From: an uncultured Elusimicrobia bacterium
GTDB taxonomy: Bacteria; Elusimicrobiota; Elusimicrobia; Elusimicrobiales; UBA9959
Reading direction: 5' to 3'
Assembly (NCBI GenBank): GCA_903867985.1
Contig: CAIPTO010000146.1
Span: 1-61,597 of the forward strand
Length of the DNA stretch: 61,597 nt
Shown here: positions 54,604 through 61,597 of the stretch, in pieces
Position numbering within the stretch: position 1 is the first letter of the stretch
How the letters are laid out: every line of letters begins with the position of its first letter
Notes under the pieces: model-generated
The model's database searches: none
Told to the model about the DNA's origin: nothing
The model's input: the letters and a program-made list of their open reading frames with translations, nothing else
Translations under genes and position numbers: made by a program

Positions 54604-55130
54604 AGAATATTTATCTACTCGGCCTTATGGGATCGGGCAAGACAACGATCGGCCGCGTCCTGGCAAAAAAACTCGGAATACCGTTCGCGGACACGGATCT
54701 GCTGGTGAAAAAAATTTACGGCCTGCGGGCCGGGGATTTTATAAAGACCCGGGGGCTGAAAGCGTTCCGCGACGCAGAGAATTCGGTCTTTAAAACAGTC
54801 GTCCGTTCCGGCGGACGCGTGGTAGCGTTTGGCGGCGGGATAATACCGACCGGCTTCCGCGGGCCGAAACTTAAAAAAAGCGGCGTGACGGTATATCTTA
54901 AGTGCGCCCAGGCGGCGCTTTATGCGAGGCTTATACAAAATATAGCGCGCCGGCCTCTTCTCGGCGGCAGCCCGGAAGAGGCTAAGCGCGCGCTGGCGCG
55001 CCTGCTCAAAAAAAGACGCCCCTATTACGAAAAAGCTGATTTAAAACTGGAAACCTCCGGGCTGACGCCTGAAGCGGCGGCCGTTAAAATATTAAAACTG
55101 CTGGGCAACCATGAAACATATCTCCGTTAA
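54600..55130 (+). CDS. aroK: Shikimate kinase
   Basis: A 176-aa P-loop kinase phosphorylating shikimate. Walker A is LMGSGKTTIG, the substrate aspartates are in FADTDLL, the arginine is in LKAFRDAE and the glycine loop is AFGGGII. A lid with RRPLLGG follows. It overlaps aroC by ATGA upstream and aroB by 20 bp downstream. Confidence 0.95.
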   Translation: MKNIYLLGLMGSGKTTIGRVLAKKLGIPFADTDLLVKKIYGLRAGDFIKTRGLKAFRDAENSVFKTVVRSGGRVVAFGGGIIPTGFRGPKLKKSGVTVYLKCAQAALYARLIQNIARRPLLGGSPEEAKRALARLLKKRRPYYEKADLKLETSGLTPEAAAVKILKLLGNHETYLR

Positions 55131-56205
55131 TAAAATTTTTTCATCCTCAAAGAGCGTTTCGCTGGTCTGCGGCCGGGACCTGGCGCCCCTGCCGCGGCTG
55201 GCGCCAAAGCTTTTCTCTGCCGCGGACAAATTCTGTCTGGTCACGGACCGCAAATGCTTCAGCGTTTTCAAGCGCGGTTTTGACAGGCTGCTGGGAAACG
55301 CCTCAGGGCGGACGGTGGTCTTTGAAACCCCGAACGGCGCCGCCGCCAAGAATTTCAAAACTCTTGAACGCCTGCTCGCTTTCATGCTGAAAAACGGGGT
55401 TTCGCGCAGTTCGCTTATAATCGCTGCCGGCGGCGGCTCGGTCACGGATCTCGCCGGGCTCGCGGCGGCGCTATATATGCGCGGTATAAAATGGGTAAGC
55501 GTTCCCACCACTTTACTGGGGCAGGCCGACGCCGGCATTGGCGGAAAGACCGCCGTGAATCTGGGCGGATTAAAAAACATTGCCGGCGCTTTCTACCAGC
55601 CGGATTTCACCGTCTGCGACACCTCCTTCCTGGACAGCTTAAGCGCGACTGAGCTGAGGGCCGGAGCCGGTGAACTGCTGAAATACGCGCTCATAGCTCC
55701 AGTTAAACCCGGCCGCGAGGTTTTGCGCAACCTGTCCGCCGCCCTGAAAGGCGGGAAAAAAGAACTCTCGGCTATAACCTCCGCCTGCGCCGTCTTTAAA
55801 CTGGATCTTGTTTCCCGCGACGAAAGAGAGGAAACCGGCCTGAGAGAAACGCTCAATTTCGGACATACCGCCGGACACGCTTTTGAAGCGGCCTCAAATG
55901 GCTCGCTCAGCCACGGGTACGCCGTACTCTGGGGAATGCGCTATGCCGCCATGCTTTCATACAAGCTCGGGATCATGGACCGAAAAGCGGCGCCGGCCGT
56001 ACAGGCCGCACTGCAAATTATAGAGCCGCCGGCGCTTAAAACTCCATGCCTGAATTTCGAGCGGTTTAACATGTTTATCCGTCGCGACAAAAAATCCGGA
56101 GCCCATACCAACAGATTCATGCTCATAGTCCGGCCAGGCGTGCTTAAAGGGGTCAACAACATCCCGGACAGGATCTTAAAACAAACCCTCAGGGAGCTGG
56201 CTTAG
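55111..56205 (+). CDS. aroB: 3-Dehydroquinate synthase
   Basis: A 364-aa NAD/zinc enzyme making dehydroquinate from DAHP. Seen are IIAAGGGSVTDLAGL, SVPTTLLGQADAGIGGKTAVN, GELLKYALI and the zinc histidines in ETLNFGHTAGHAFE and LSHGYAVLWGM. The ATG at 55111 lies inside the end of aroK, giving translational coupling. Length is normal. Confidence 0.96.
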   Translation: MKHISVNKIFSSSKSVSLVCGRDLAPLPRLAPKLFSAADKFCLVTDRKCFSVFKRGFDRLLGNASGRTVVFETPNGAAAKNFKTLERLLAFMLKNGVSRSSLIIAAGGGSVTDLAGLAAALYMRGIKWVSVPTTLLGQADAGIGGKTAVNLGGLKNIAGAFYQPDFTVCDTSFLDSLSATELRAGAGELLKYALIAPVKPGREVLRNLSAALKGGKKELSAITSACAVFKLDLVSRDEREETGLRETLNFGHTAGHAFEAASNGSLSHGYAVLWGMRYAAMLSYKLGIMDRKAAPAVQAALQIIEPPALKTPCLNFERFNMFIRRDKKSGAHTNRFMLIVRPGVLKGVNNIPDRILKQTLRELA

Positions 56206-56208
56206 ATC

Positions 56209-56634
56209 ATGAATATACTGATAATTCACGGCCCAAATCTTAATTTCCTGGGGCAAAGGGAACCGGAGATATACGGCAGTCTCACCATTGAAGGACTTAA
56301 TGCCTTAATAAAAAAACATGCCGCCTTAAAAAAAGCGAAGGTTCGCATATTCCAGTCCAACTGCGAAGGACACATAATAGATCTCATAGCCGCCAACATG
56401 ACCTGGGCCGATTGGTTGATCATCAATCCGGCCGCATACACCCATTACAGCTACGCCATAAGGGACGCGATAAAAGCCTCCGGACTGCCCGCGGTGGAGG
56501 TCCATCTTTCAGATATCTCAAAGCGCGAAAATTTCAGGAAGAGGTCCGTCACAGCTGGCGTCTGCGTGAAGCAGATAAAAGGCCTGGGACATAACTCATA
56601 TATTAAAGCCATAGACTTCTGCGCGGCGCAATAA
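56209..56634 (+). CDS. aroQ: 3-Dehydroquinate dehydratase, type II
   Basis: A 141-aa flavodoxin-like enzyme dehydrating dehydroquinate. Signature residues are IIHGPNLNFLGQREPEIYG (with the catalytic Tyr), FQSNCEGHIID, INPAAYTHYSYAIRD and EVHLSDISKRENFR. It begins three bases after the aroB stop. Type II is the trans-elimination form; there is no type I gene in the window. Confidence 0.97.
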   Translation: MNILIIHGPNLNFLGQREPEIYGSLTIEGLNALIKKHAALKKAKVRIFQSNCEGHIIDLIAANMTWADWLIINPAAYTHYSYAIRDAIKASGLPAVEVHLSDISKRENFRKRSVTAGVCVKQIKGLGHNSYIKAIDFCAAQ

Positions 56635-56643
56635 AAAGGGAAA

Positions 56644-57915
56644 ATGATAAAAACCGAGAATAAAACCTACACACCTCCTCCGGATAAATCCATCACCCAC
56701 CGCGCGCTTATACTGGCCGCCGTCGCCGAAGGCTCCACCGTTATATCAAGCCCGTCCATCTGCGCGGATACGGCCGCGACCTCCGCCTGCCTGAAAAAAA
56801 TGGGAGTGAGGATCTCTGCCTCTCCCGGCAAACTGACGATCAAAGGCGTCGGACTGCGCGGCCTCATAAAACCTTCCGGCCCCCTTAACTCCGGCGAGTC
56901 GGGGACAGCCATGCGCCTGCTCGCCGGCCTGCTGGCCGGGCAGGAGTTCGACTCGGTTCTGACCGGAAAGGGCTCGCTCCTAAAAAGGCCTATGGCCCGC
57001 GTCGCGGACCCGCTTGCGGCCATGGGCGCTAAAATAAGTTCCTCGGGAGGCCGGGCGCCGCTCAGTATCCGGGGGTCAGGGCTGATCGGAACGAACCATA
57101 AACTTTTGGTCGCCAGCGCGCAGGTAAAATCAGCCATACTACTGGCGGCCCTTTACGCGGAAGGACCAACGTCCATCACGGAGCGGCTGTCCACCCGCGA
57201 CCATACGGAACGCCTGCTTAAACATCTGGGCGCGCGAATCTCATCAGGCGGACTGAACCTTTATTTAAGGCCCGGTCGACTAACCGCGAAGAATATAAAA
57301 GTTCCGGGGGATATTTCGGCGGCCGCGCCGTTCATTGTGGCGGCCTGCCTGCTGCCGGGCTTCAAGCTTACGATAAAAGGGGTCGGATTGAACCCTGGCC
57401 GCACTGGTCTGATAAGCGCGCTTAAAGCCATGGGCGCCAGAATAACGGTGAAACCCGGGGCAGCAGCGCTGGAACCGGAAGGGGATGTAATAGTCTATGG
57501 CTCAGGCCTGAAGGGCGTAAGGATACGGCCGGACGAGGTCCCCTCTATGATAGACGAACTGCCGCTGCTGGCGCTGGCCGCCTCCGGCGCCCAAAGCGTT
57601 ACCGTCATAAGCGGCGTGGGGGAACTGCGCCACAAGGAATCTAACCGGCTGAAAACCACTCTGGAGCTGTTCAAGACTCTCGGCCTGAAGGCCGAAACCG
57701 GAAAAGACAGTCTTATCATCAAGGGGAACCAGCGTATCCTGGGCGGAAACCCGGCGGAGACGTTTAACGACCACCGCGTGGCCATGGCGGCCGCGGTAGC
57801 CGGCCTGCTAGCGGCGAAGCCTGTGAAAATAAAGGGTCCGGGCTGCGTAGATAAATCCTATCCCGACTTCTTCACTGACTTTAAAAAAATTTTTTGTAAA
57901 AAAACCGGAGGGTAA
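56644..57915 (+). CDS. aroA: 3-Phosphoshikimate 1-carboxyvinyltransferase (EPSP synthase)
   Basis: A 423-aa two-domain enzyme joining PEP to shikimate 3-phosphate. Seen are PPDKSITHRALIL, the PEP-site loop NSGESGTAMRLLAG, LLKRPMARVADPLAAMGA, DEVPSMIDELPLLALAA, LRHKESNRL and FNDHRVAMA. It is the last gene of the operon. AAGGG precedes the ATG. The stop codon lies inside a hairpin that may terminate transcription. Confidence 0.96.
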   Translation: MIKTENKTYTPPPDKSITHRALILAAVAEGSTVISSPSICADTAATSACLKKMGVRISASPGKLTIKGVGLRGLIKPSGPLNSGESGTAMRLLAGLLAGQEFDSVLTGKGSLLKRPMARVADPLAAMGAKISSSGGRAPLSIRGSGLIGTNHKLLVASAQVKSAILLAALYAEGPTSITERLSTRDHTERLLKHLGARISSGGLNLYLRPGRLTAKNIKVPGDISAAAPFIVAACLLPGFKLTIKGVGLNPGRTGLISALKAMGARITVKPGAAALEPEGDVIVYGSGLKGVRIRPDEVPSMIDELPLLALAASGAQSVTVISGVGELRHKESNRLKTTLELFKTLGLKAETGKDSLIIKGNQRILGGNPAETFNDHRVAMAAAVAGLLAAKPVKIKGPGCVDKSYPDFFTDFKKIFCKKTGG

Positions 57916-57924
57916 AACCTCCGG
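57905..57924 (+). terminator. Hairpin at the end of the shikimate operon
   Basis: CCGGAGG and CCTCCGG form a 7-bp stem whose loop contains the aroA stop codon. Only a weak CCCTTC tail follows, so termination is uncertain. Confidence 0.4.
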
Positions 57925-57967
57925 CCCTTCAGAGCCCCAAAAACCCCGCACATCCTGCACCCGTAAA

Positions 57968-58052
57968 GAGCCTGTACGATGGGAGCGACGCGCAATTCAG
58001 GGAAAACAGGCGGCGCAAAGGTGTAGGCAAAAAAACGGCAATTGGCGGGCTC
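57968..58052 (+). repeat. Second copy of the GAGCCTG interspersed element
   Basis: Bounded by GAGCCTG and GGGCTC, this 85-bp segment matches the reverse complement of 38549-38654. The core from CAATTCAG through AAAACAGGCGGCGCAAAGG to CGGCAATTG differs by only three substitutions and one inserted A. It is shorter by about 20 bp at one end. It lies in the 263-bp gap between convergent aroA and the gene ending at 58179. Non-coding. Confidence 0.78.
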
Positions 58053-58130
58053 TAAGGCCTACCGAAAGGGCGCTGAGGCTGCGCATCCTAAATATTCCAG
58101 GAGTGCCTCCCGCTGCGGCTTACTTACGAT

Positions 58131-58156
58131 AAAAAAACCCCGCTTTTCAGGCGGGG
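58131..58156 (-). terminator. Intrinsic terminator of the operon 60184-58179
   Basis: On the minus strand CCCCGC and GCGGGG form a tight stem with a 7-nt loop (CTGAAAA) followed by seven T residues, 22 bp past the stop codon. Confidence 0.85.
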
Positions 58157-58178
58157 CTTTTCGCTCAGGACTTAATTA

Positions 58179-58892
58179 TTATTCCGCGGTCTGCATCTTC
58201 AGGGCTATGCCGGTATCGCTGAAAGTGAAGCCGGTCAGATGTATATCGCCGACCATTCCCGCCAGGATCAGCTCATGCAGAGCCGCGGAAGAGACCGCGG
58301 CGCGCAGGGTCCAGGAGGCTTTATCGTATTCAAGCCTTAAAACGTCCTCCGCCTTCAGCGGTATATGTTTGGCGATCAGCATGGCATTGTTGGCCGCATA
58401 AATACCTTTTATCATCACTTCCATCACCTGCTGCATTATATCTTCCTGGTTCACCGCGGGCCCGCGGGCTGATTTCACGCCGGGCTCCATGGAAGCGTGC
58501 AACTGGACGCACTGTATGCGTATAGCCAGCTTGTCGAGTCCTTCCATATAAGGCTTAAGGGTAAGAGTCGGCTCCACTATTATCCCGCCTGCGTCCATTC
58601 TGAAATTACTGATCTTCAGGAAGTCTCCGGCCTTGCTGAACACCGGAGCGGAGGGATCTATCAGGGGCAGCCCCACCGCTTTCTTCAGGGTCTTGAACGG
58701 GATGCGCATCGACATATCCACTCCTATCAGATCATCCGTTTCCGTCTGCGGGACCGGGATATTTATCTCCGCCTGGCCTGCGCGTATGTCGGCGGCGTTC
58801 ATGGACGGAAGGTCGAAGCCGGCGGCCGGGGCCTTCCCGCCCCAGGAGAGGATCGCGGCCAGGGTTATGATCTTAAAGGTTGTTTTTTTCAT
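58179..58892 (-). CDS. Secreted protein of unknown family, short paralogue
   Basis: A 237-aa protein with a signal peptide ending near KAPAAG. It is homologous over its whole length to the N-terminal half of the next protein upstream: MRIPFKTLKK, LIDPSAPVFSKAGDF, IVEPTLTLKPYMEG, PLKAEDVLRLEYDKASWTLRAAV. Alternating hydrophobic strands suggest a beta-rich, possibly lipid-binding, periplasmic fold; no known family was recognised. The ATG at 58892 is 20 bp past the stop of the longer paralogue, so both form an operon. It lacks the C-terminal domain of its partner. Confidence 0.78.
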   Translation of the reverse strand: MKKTTFKIITLAAILSWGGKAPAAGFDLPSMNAADIRAGQAEINIPVPQTETDDLIGVDMSMRIPFKTLKKAVGLPLIDPSAPVFSKAGDFLKISNFRMDAGGIIVEPTLTLKPYMEGLDKLAIRIQCVQLHASMEPGVKSARGPAVNQEDIMQQVMEVMIKGIYAANNAMLIAKHIPLKAEDVLRLEYDKASWTLRAAVSSAALHELILAGMVGDIHLTGFTFSDTGIALKMQTAE

Positions 58893-58912
58893 ATTTTTTT
58901 TCTCTTCCCGGC

Positions 58913-60184
58913 TCACAATTCAAATCCGAGGTACATCAGCCCGTTCCCTATTTTCAGGTTGTTTATCACGGCGCCTTTGGCGAACGAAGGCAGGAACGCG
59001 CTGTTCTTAAGGGTTATCTCCACGGTCCTTTCGTCCAGCTTCCGGGCGGCCATAACCCCGGACAGGGCGGCATTGGCGGTCAGGGTATTTATCAAGGACG
59101 ATATGACTTTGCCCTGTATCCAGTTATTTATGAATCCGGGGACGCCGATGCCGTAAGCTTGATCCACATCCACGCGCTCAACGCGCACTTTAATGGTGTT
59201 GGGCCCGGTCAGTTCCGGCAGGATGGCCGCTCTGAAATACACGCTGGGGTTCAGAGCGACGCCCCTGGCGTATATCTTGCCGGCCAGCTCCAGGCTGCCG
59301 TCGCCGCGGAACTTCAACCCGCCCTCGTGCCCTTTCGGATGAAATTCAAAATCCGTGCCCTTGGTATACTGGAATATGAAGTTATCCAGCAGCCCGTCGG
59401 ACATGGCCAGGTTATACCCGGGCATATGGGCTATGGAAGCCGCGGAACCGGATTTCACACTGAGGGCGAAACCGGCCCCATCGAAACTGAAAGCCGTTAG
59501 GTTAACCTTGCTTATAAGACCTGGCAGCAACGGGGCGACAAAACCGGGCGTGACGGCGGCGTGGAGCGTCCAGCTACCACGGTCGTAAGCGAAGGTCAGC
59601 ACGTTTTTTGCGCTGAGCGGCACATTGTTGTCCCGGAAAGCCTTGTCAATGGACGCCAGCATGCCGTTGGTCAGTCCCGTCATCACCATTTCCATAAGGC
59701 CGTCTTTATCCAACCTGGCTCCGAAAGCGGACTTGGGCCCGAAAGCTATATCGGCGTCTATCTTCACCACTTTTACAGCCAGTTTATTATTGCCTTCGAA
59801 GGAAGGTTTTAGGAGTATGGTGGGCTCTACTTCTATACCATTATAGTTAACGGTCACATTGCTGAAAGCAATGTGGTCCCCCTGGCGGAACAGCGTGGGG
59901 GCTGACGGATCCACGACCTGCATTTTTATTCCCGGCAGGTCCGTCATGCGGTCGCTGAGGGCCTTGAAGGGCAGCTTTATGGTCATATCCAGGGCCGGGG
60001 AGGGTATGTTGGGAGCCCTGGTCAGGCCGAACGTCTCAGGTTGAGCCGGAACGGGAACGGCCGGCAGGCTTTCCTCTAAAAGCTTCAGGTCCGAAGCGCT
60101 GACGGAACCGAGGTCGAAGTCACCCGCAAAACCCGATACGGTAAGACCTGTTGCCGCTATTACAGCGAAGATCAGTTTTTTCAT
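58913..60184 (-). CDS. Secreted protein of unknown family, long paralogue
   Basis: A 423-aa protein with a signal peptide (MKKLIFAVIAATGLTVSGFAG). Residues about 25-235 match the short paralogue (MTIKLPFKALSD, VVDPSAPTLFRQGD, VEPTILLKPSFEG, PLSAKNVLTFAYDRGSWTLHAAV). The rest (about 240-423) is an extra beta-rich domain with FRGDGSLELAGKIYARGVAL and VERVDVDQAYGIGVPGFINNW. AGGG six bases before the ATG at 60184 supports the start. Function unknown; export to the periplasm or envelope is likely. A TTAAACTAT element lies 17 bp upstream of the start. Confidence 0.8.
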   Translation of the reverse strand: MKKLIFAVIAATGLTVSGFAGDFDLGSVSASDLKLLEESLPAVPVPAQPETFGLTRAPNIPSPALDMTIKLPFKALSDRMTDLPGIKMQVVDPSAPTLFRQGDHIAFSNVTVNYNGIEVEPTILLKPSFEGNNKLAVKVVKIDADIAFGPKSAFGARLDKDGLMEMVMTGLTNGMLASIDKAFRDNNVPLSAKNVLTFAYDRGSWTLHAAVTPGFVAPLLPGLISKVNLTAFSFDGAGFALSVKSGSAASIAHMPGYNLAMSDGLLDNFIFQYTKGTDFEFHPKGHEGGLKFRGDGSLELAGKIYARGVALNPSVYFRAAILPELTGPNTIKVRVERVDVDQAYGIGVPGFINNWIQGKVISSLINTLTANAALSGVMAARKLDERTVEITLKNSAFLPSFAKGAVINNLKIGNGLMYLGFEL

Positions 60185-60488
60185 AATTAGCCCTCTCTGT
60201 TCCAATAGTTTAACAGGCGGGCGGCATGATCATAAGTGTCTTAAGACCTAGTCCCCTGGCCCAAAAGTCCCCCTATACACGAAACAAATCAAAAACATAG
60301 CCCGCGAATGCTTCCGGAAAACCACTACATTGTAAAGCACAATATTACTGCCAATGCATCTCAGCAGTATTATGACCGGGTGTAACAGCTCAACAACGAA
60401 CTGCCGTTTGTGATGTGACTGGGCACAAAATAAAGAAGGCGCGGTTTTCAGGCCGCGCCCTCTTTATTATTTTGAATCGATTTTGGTG
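60185..60488. other. 304-bp intergenic region
   Basis: No gene was seen. It holds the terminator at 60432-60465, the palindrome GTCTTAAGAC near 60237-60246, and the TTAAACTAT element just upstream of the long paralogue. The remaining 150 bp show no clear signal. Confidence 0.5.
60432..60465. terminator. Bidirectional-looking intrinsic terminator
   Basis: GGCGCGG and CCGCGCC form the core stem, extended by AAAGA and TCTTT, with T-rich flanks on the minus strand (CTTCTTTATTTTG). It follows the stop of the minus-strand gene at 60489 by 24 bp. Confidence 0.8.
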
Positions 60489-61358
60489 CTACCTGGGGCT
60501 GAAATAAGTTAGCGTGAACTTATTAAAATCCACTTTCTTCTCCAGGATCACCATCCCTTTGGAAGTCAGATCCTCCATGGTTACATCCAGCGCTTTTTTG
60601 GCGTCGCTCGGGAAGCTGAACACGGCGCTTGTATATTGCTGTGTTACCAGCTTGAACGGCGCGAGGAAGACGATTTTATATTCGTTCCCTCTCTGGCGCT
60701 TTTCAAGGATCACGGCTTTTACACCGCGCAGCACTCCCGCGGTCTCCTCCATCGACTTTGCGGCGTCCCCGTCGAAAGAGAAGCTGTTCCTGCCGTAGGT
60801 CTGGGGTTCCATCGAAGCCACCGCGATGGTAGCCAGGTAGGTTATGGTAAACGTAGGGCCGGACGTTCTTTTCTCAAGCACGGGCATCCCAAGCGCTTCC
60901 AGCGTCTTCTTGCATTCCTCGGCCGCTTTCTGGGCCGTACTGTCCGACATGAATGTGCCGCTGACGTGTTTCGCTATCTGCATATCTACAGGAGCCTGGA
61001 AAAAAATGCTGAATTTGGTGAATTCGGACTTTTTTTCCAGTACGATGTACCCCGTGCGCTGCAGCGAGAGCGCCGCTTCTTCCATAGCGCGGGGGGCGTC
61101 GCTTGTCAGCGTGAAAGCGCCGCTTTCAAATCCGAAGGTCTTCATTCCCGGTACGTCACCAGATGCGGACTCTGAGTTTTCCACGCGAACGGGCTTTTCT
61201 GGCGCCGGAACAGCCACGCTTTCCATTTTATCGGCCCCAGGCATTTCGTCCATAACGGCATCCCTGAAGTCGGAAGGCACGTTACTTTTTGTACGCGTGA
61301 AAACGAACGTCGCGGTGGTAACGGCCACGATAGCTAATAAGGCTAGTTTTGCTTTCAT
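60489..61358 (-). CDS. Membrane-anchored protein with four tandem repeats, unknown family
   Basis: A 289-aa protein with an N-terminal membrane segment or signal (residues 5-20), an acidic/proline linker to about residue 75, and four repeats of 54-57 residues (starting near 80, 133, 190 and 244). Each repeat has a strand with F(T/S)F, a helix of about 20 residues, then (I/V)(I/V)LEK(K/R) and a final strand ending in (F/Y)xxP or an equivalent. Examples are YIVLEKKSEFTKFSIFFQAP and VILEKRQRGNEYKIVFLAP. The beta-alpha-beta-beta pattern suggests a small ferredoxin-like fold repeated four times. No family was recognised. It has its own sigma-70 promoter and terminator. Confidence 0.8.
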   Translation of the reverse strand: MKAKLALLAIVAVTTATFVFTRTKSNVPSDFRDAVMDEMPGADKMESVAVPAPEKPVRVENSESASGDVPGMKTFGFESGAFTLTSDAPRAMEEAALSLQRTGYIVLEKKSEFTKFSIFFQAPVDMQIAKHVSGTFMSDSTAQKAAEECKKTLEALGMPVLEKRTSGPTFTITYLATIAVASMEPQTYGRNSFSFDGDAAKSMEETAGVLRGVKAVILEKRQRGNEYKIVFLAPFKLVTQQYTSAVFSFPSDAKKALDVTMEDLTSKGMVILEKKVDFNKFTLTYFSPR

Positions 61359-61411
61359 ATATTCATCTCCCATTTGTAAGGTGTTTTCTAAAAGGTGTTT
61401 GACGTACTTTC

Positions 61412-61441
61412 ATTGTACCCCCCACCCGTATACTTTGTCAA
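61412..61441 (-). promoter_or_regulatory. Sigma-70 promoter of the four-repeat protein gene
   Basis: TTGACA (61441-61436) and TACAAT (61417-61412) are 18 bp apart on the minus strand, 54 bp before the start codon. The palindrome AAAGGGCCCTTT overlaps the upstream side of the minus-35. Confidence 0.75.
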
Positions 61442-61476
61442 GGGCCCTTTGCTATAGTGTAGCGATTTTTTTAAAA

Positions 61477-61597
61477 TGTCATGGTGGCGGCAAGTAGAAA
61501 TGTCATGGTTTGAGGTAAACTAACCCTTCAGGCAACTAGCCAGGAGGGATTAAATGGAGCAACTAACCATGAGCAACCAGGATATAGACAAACTTAA
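61477..61597 (+). mobile_element. Left end of an insertion sequence (partial)
   Basis: TGTCATGGT occurs at 61477 and again at 61501, 24 bp apart. A short AGGAGG-led reading frame then starts and runs off the right edge. Repeated terminal motifs ahead of a transposase start of this kind are typical of ISNCY/IS1202-type or IS481-like elements. The right end and the target duplication are outside the window. Confidence 0.6.
61554..61597 (+). CDS. Transposase, N-terminal fragment (runs off the window)
   Basis: Fourteen codons are visible (MEQLTMSNQDIDKL). The ATG follows AGGAGG by six bases. The form MxxLxMSxxxxDKL resembles the start of ISNCY-family transposases, which begin with a helix-turn-helix. 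The sequence is too short for firm assignment. The second Met (MSNQ) could also be the start. Confidence 0.55.
   Translation, partial: MEQLTMSNQDIDKL

Noticed and set aside
1-61597. tRNA or rRNA genes
   Set aside because: No T-loop GGTTCGA with matching acceptor stems and no rRNA-like stretch was found by eye; a covariance-model scan was not possible.

Overview
The window reads as a chromosomal segment of a diderm (Gram-negative-type) bacterium. It encodes a TolC/RND/periplasmic-adaptor efflux operon, outer-membrane barrel candidates, apolipoprotein N-acyltransferases, a polysaccharide or LPS glycan locus and many Sec signal peptides. Base composition is about half G+C, start sites often follow AGGAGG-type Shine-Dalgarno sequences, and genes are tightly packed with ATGA or GTGA stop/start overlaps. 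Two secreted clostripain-type proteases and the general gene style would fit a phylum such as Elusimicrobiota. That placement is an impression from gene content, not a phylogenetic result.

Layout. 1-152: the 5' end of a group II intron on the minus strand, immediately behind the terminator hairpin of a clostripain gene. 175-6691 (minus): secreted clostripain, HDAC-like deacetylase, Lnt and SecA. 6818-13247 (minus): glycan assembly genes (GT2, Wzx-like flippase, B12-type radical SAM enzyme, WaaE-like GT2, FkbM methyltransferase). 13579-16566 (plus): methyltransferase, hairpin-rich intergenic DNA, a zinc-ribbon membrane metalloprotease candidate and an outer-membrane barrel candidate. 16561-25254 (minus): TrmL, asparagine synthetase, GT4, GT2, SDR, AglD-like membrane protein and an M3 peptidase. 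25576-30511: second clostripain, AraC regulator, a Cys-containing secreted protein, CoaD and a WG-repeat protein. 30667-35079 (plus): an overlapping operon of a GT21-like glycosyltransferase, a second Lnt-like protein, an Lgt-like protein and a multi-pass membrane protein. 36171-37203 (minus): three tandem small secreted peptides with a constant leader and a C-terminal GCCG. 37283-44639 (minus): S1-domain protein, hotdog thioesterase, MetH, TatD and RF2. 44818-51090 (minus): RND efflux operon with an embedded DUF47/PhoU-like gene. 51311-57915 (plus): chorismate mutase plus all seven shikimate-pathway enzymes. 58179-61358 (minus): three secreted proteins of unrecognised families. 61477-61597: left end of an insertion sequence.

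The window begins inside one mobile element and ends inside another, so its ends are plausibly assembly breaks at repeats. It also carries two copies of a short interspersed element. In one copy the terminal inverted repeat supplies the last codons and stop of the thioesterase gene.

The most interesting unexplained elements are the tandem GCCG peptide genes, the GT/Lnt/Lgt operon whose Lgt lacks the usual HGG histidine, and the four-repeat secreted protein at the right end. No tRNA, rRNA or CRISPR array was recognised.
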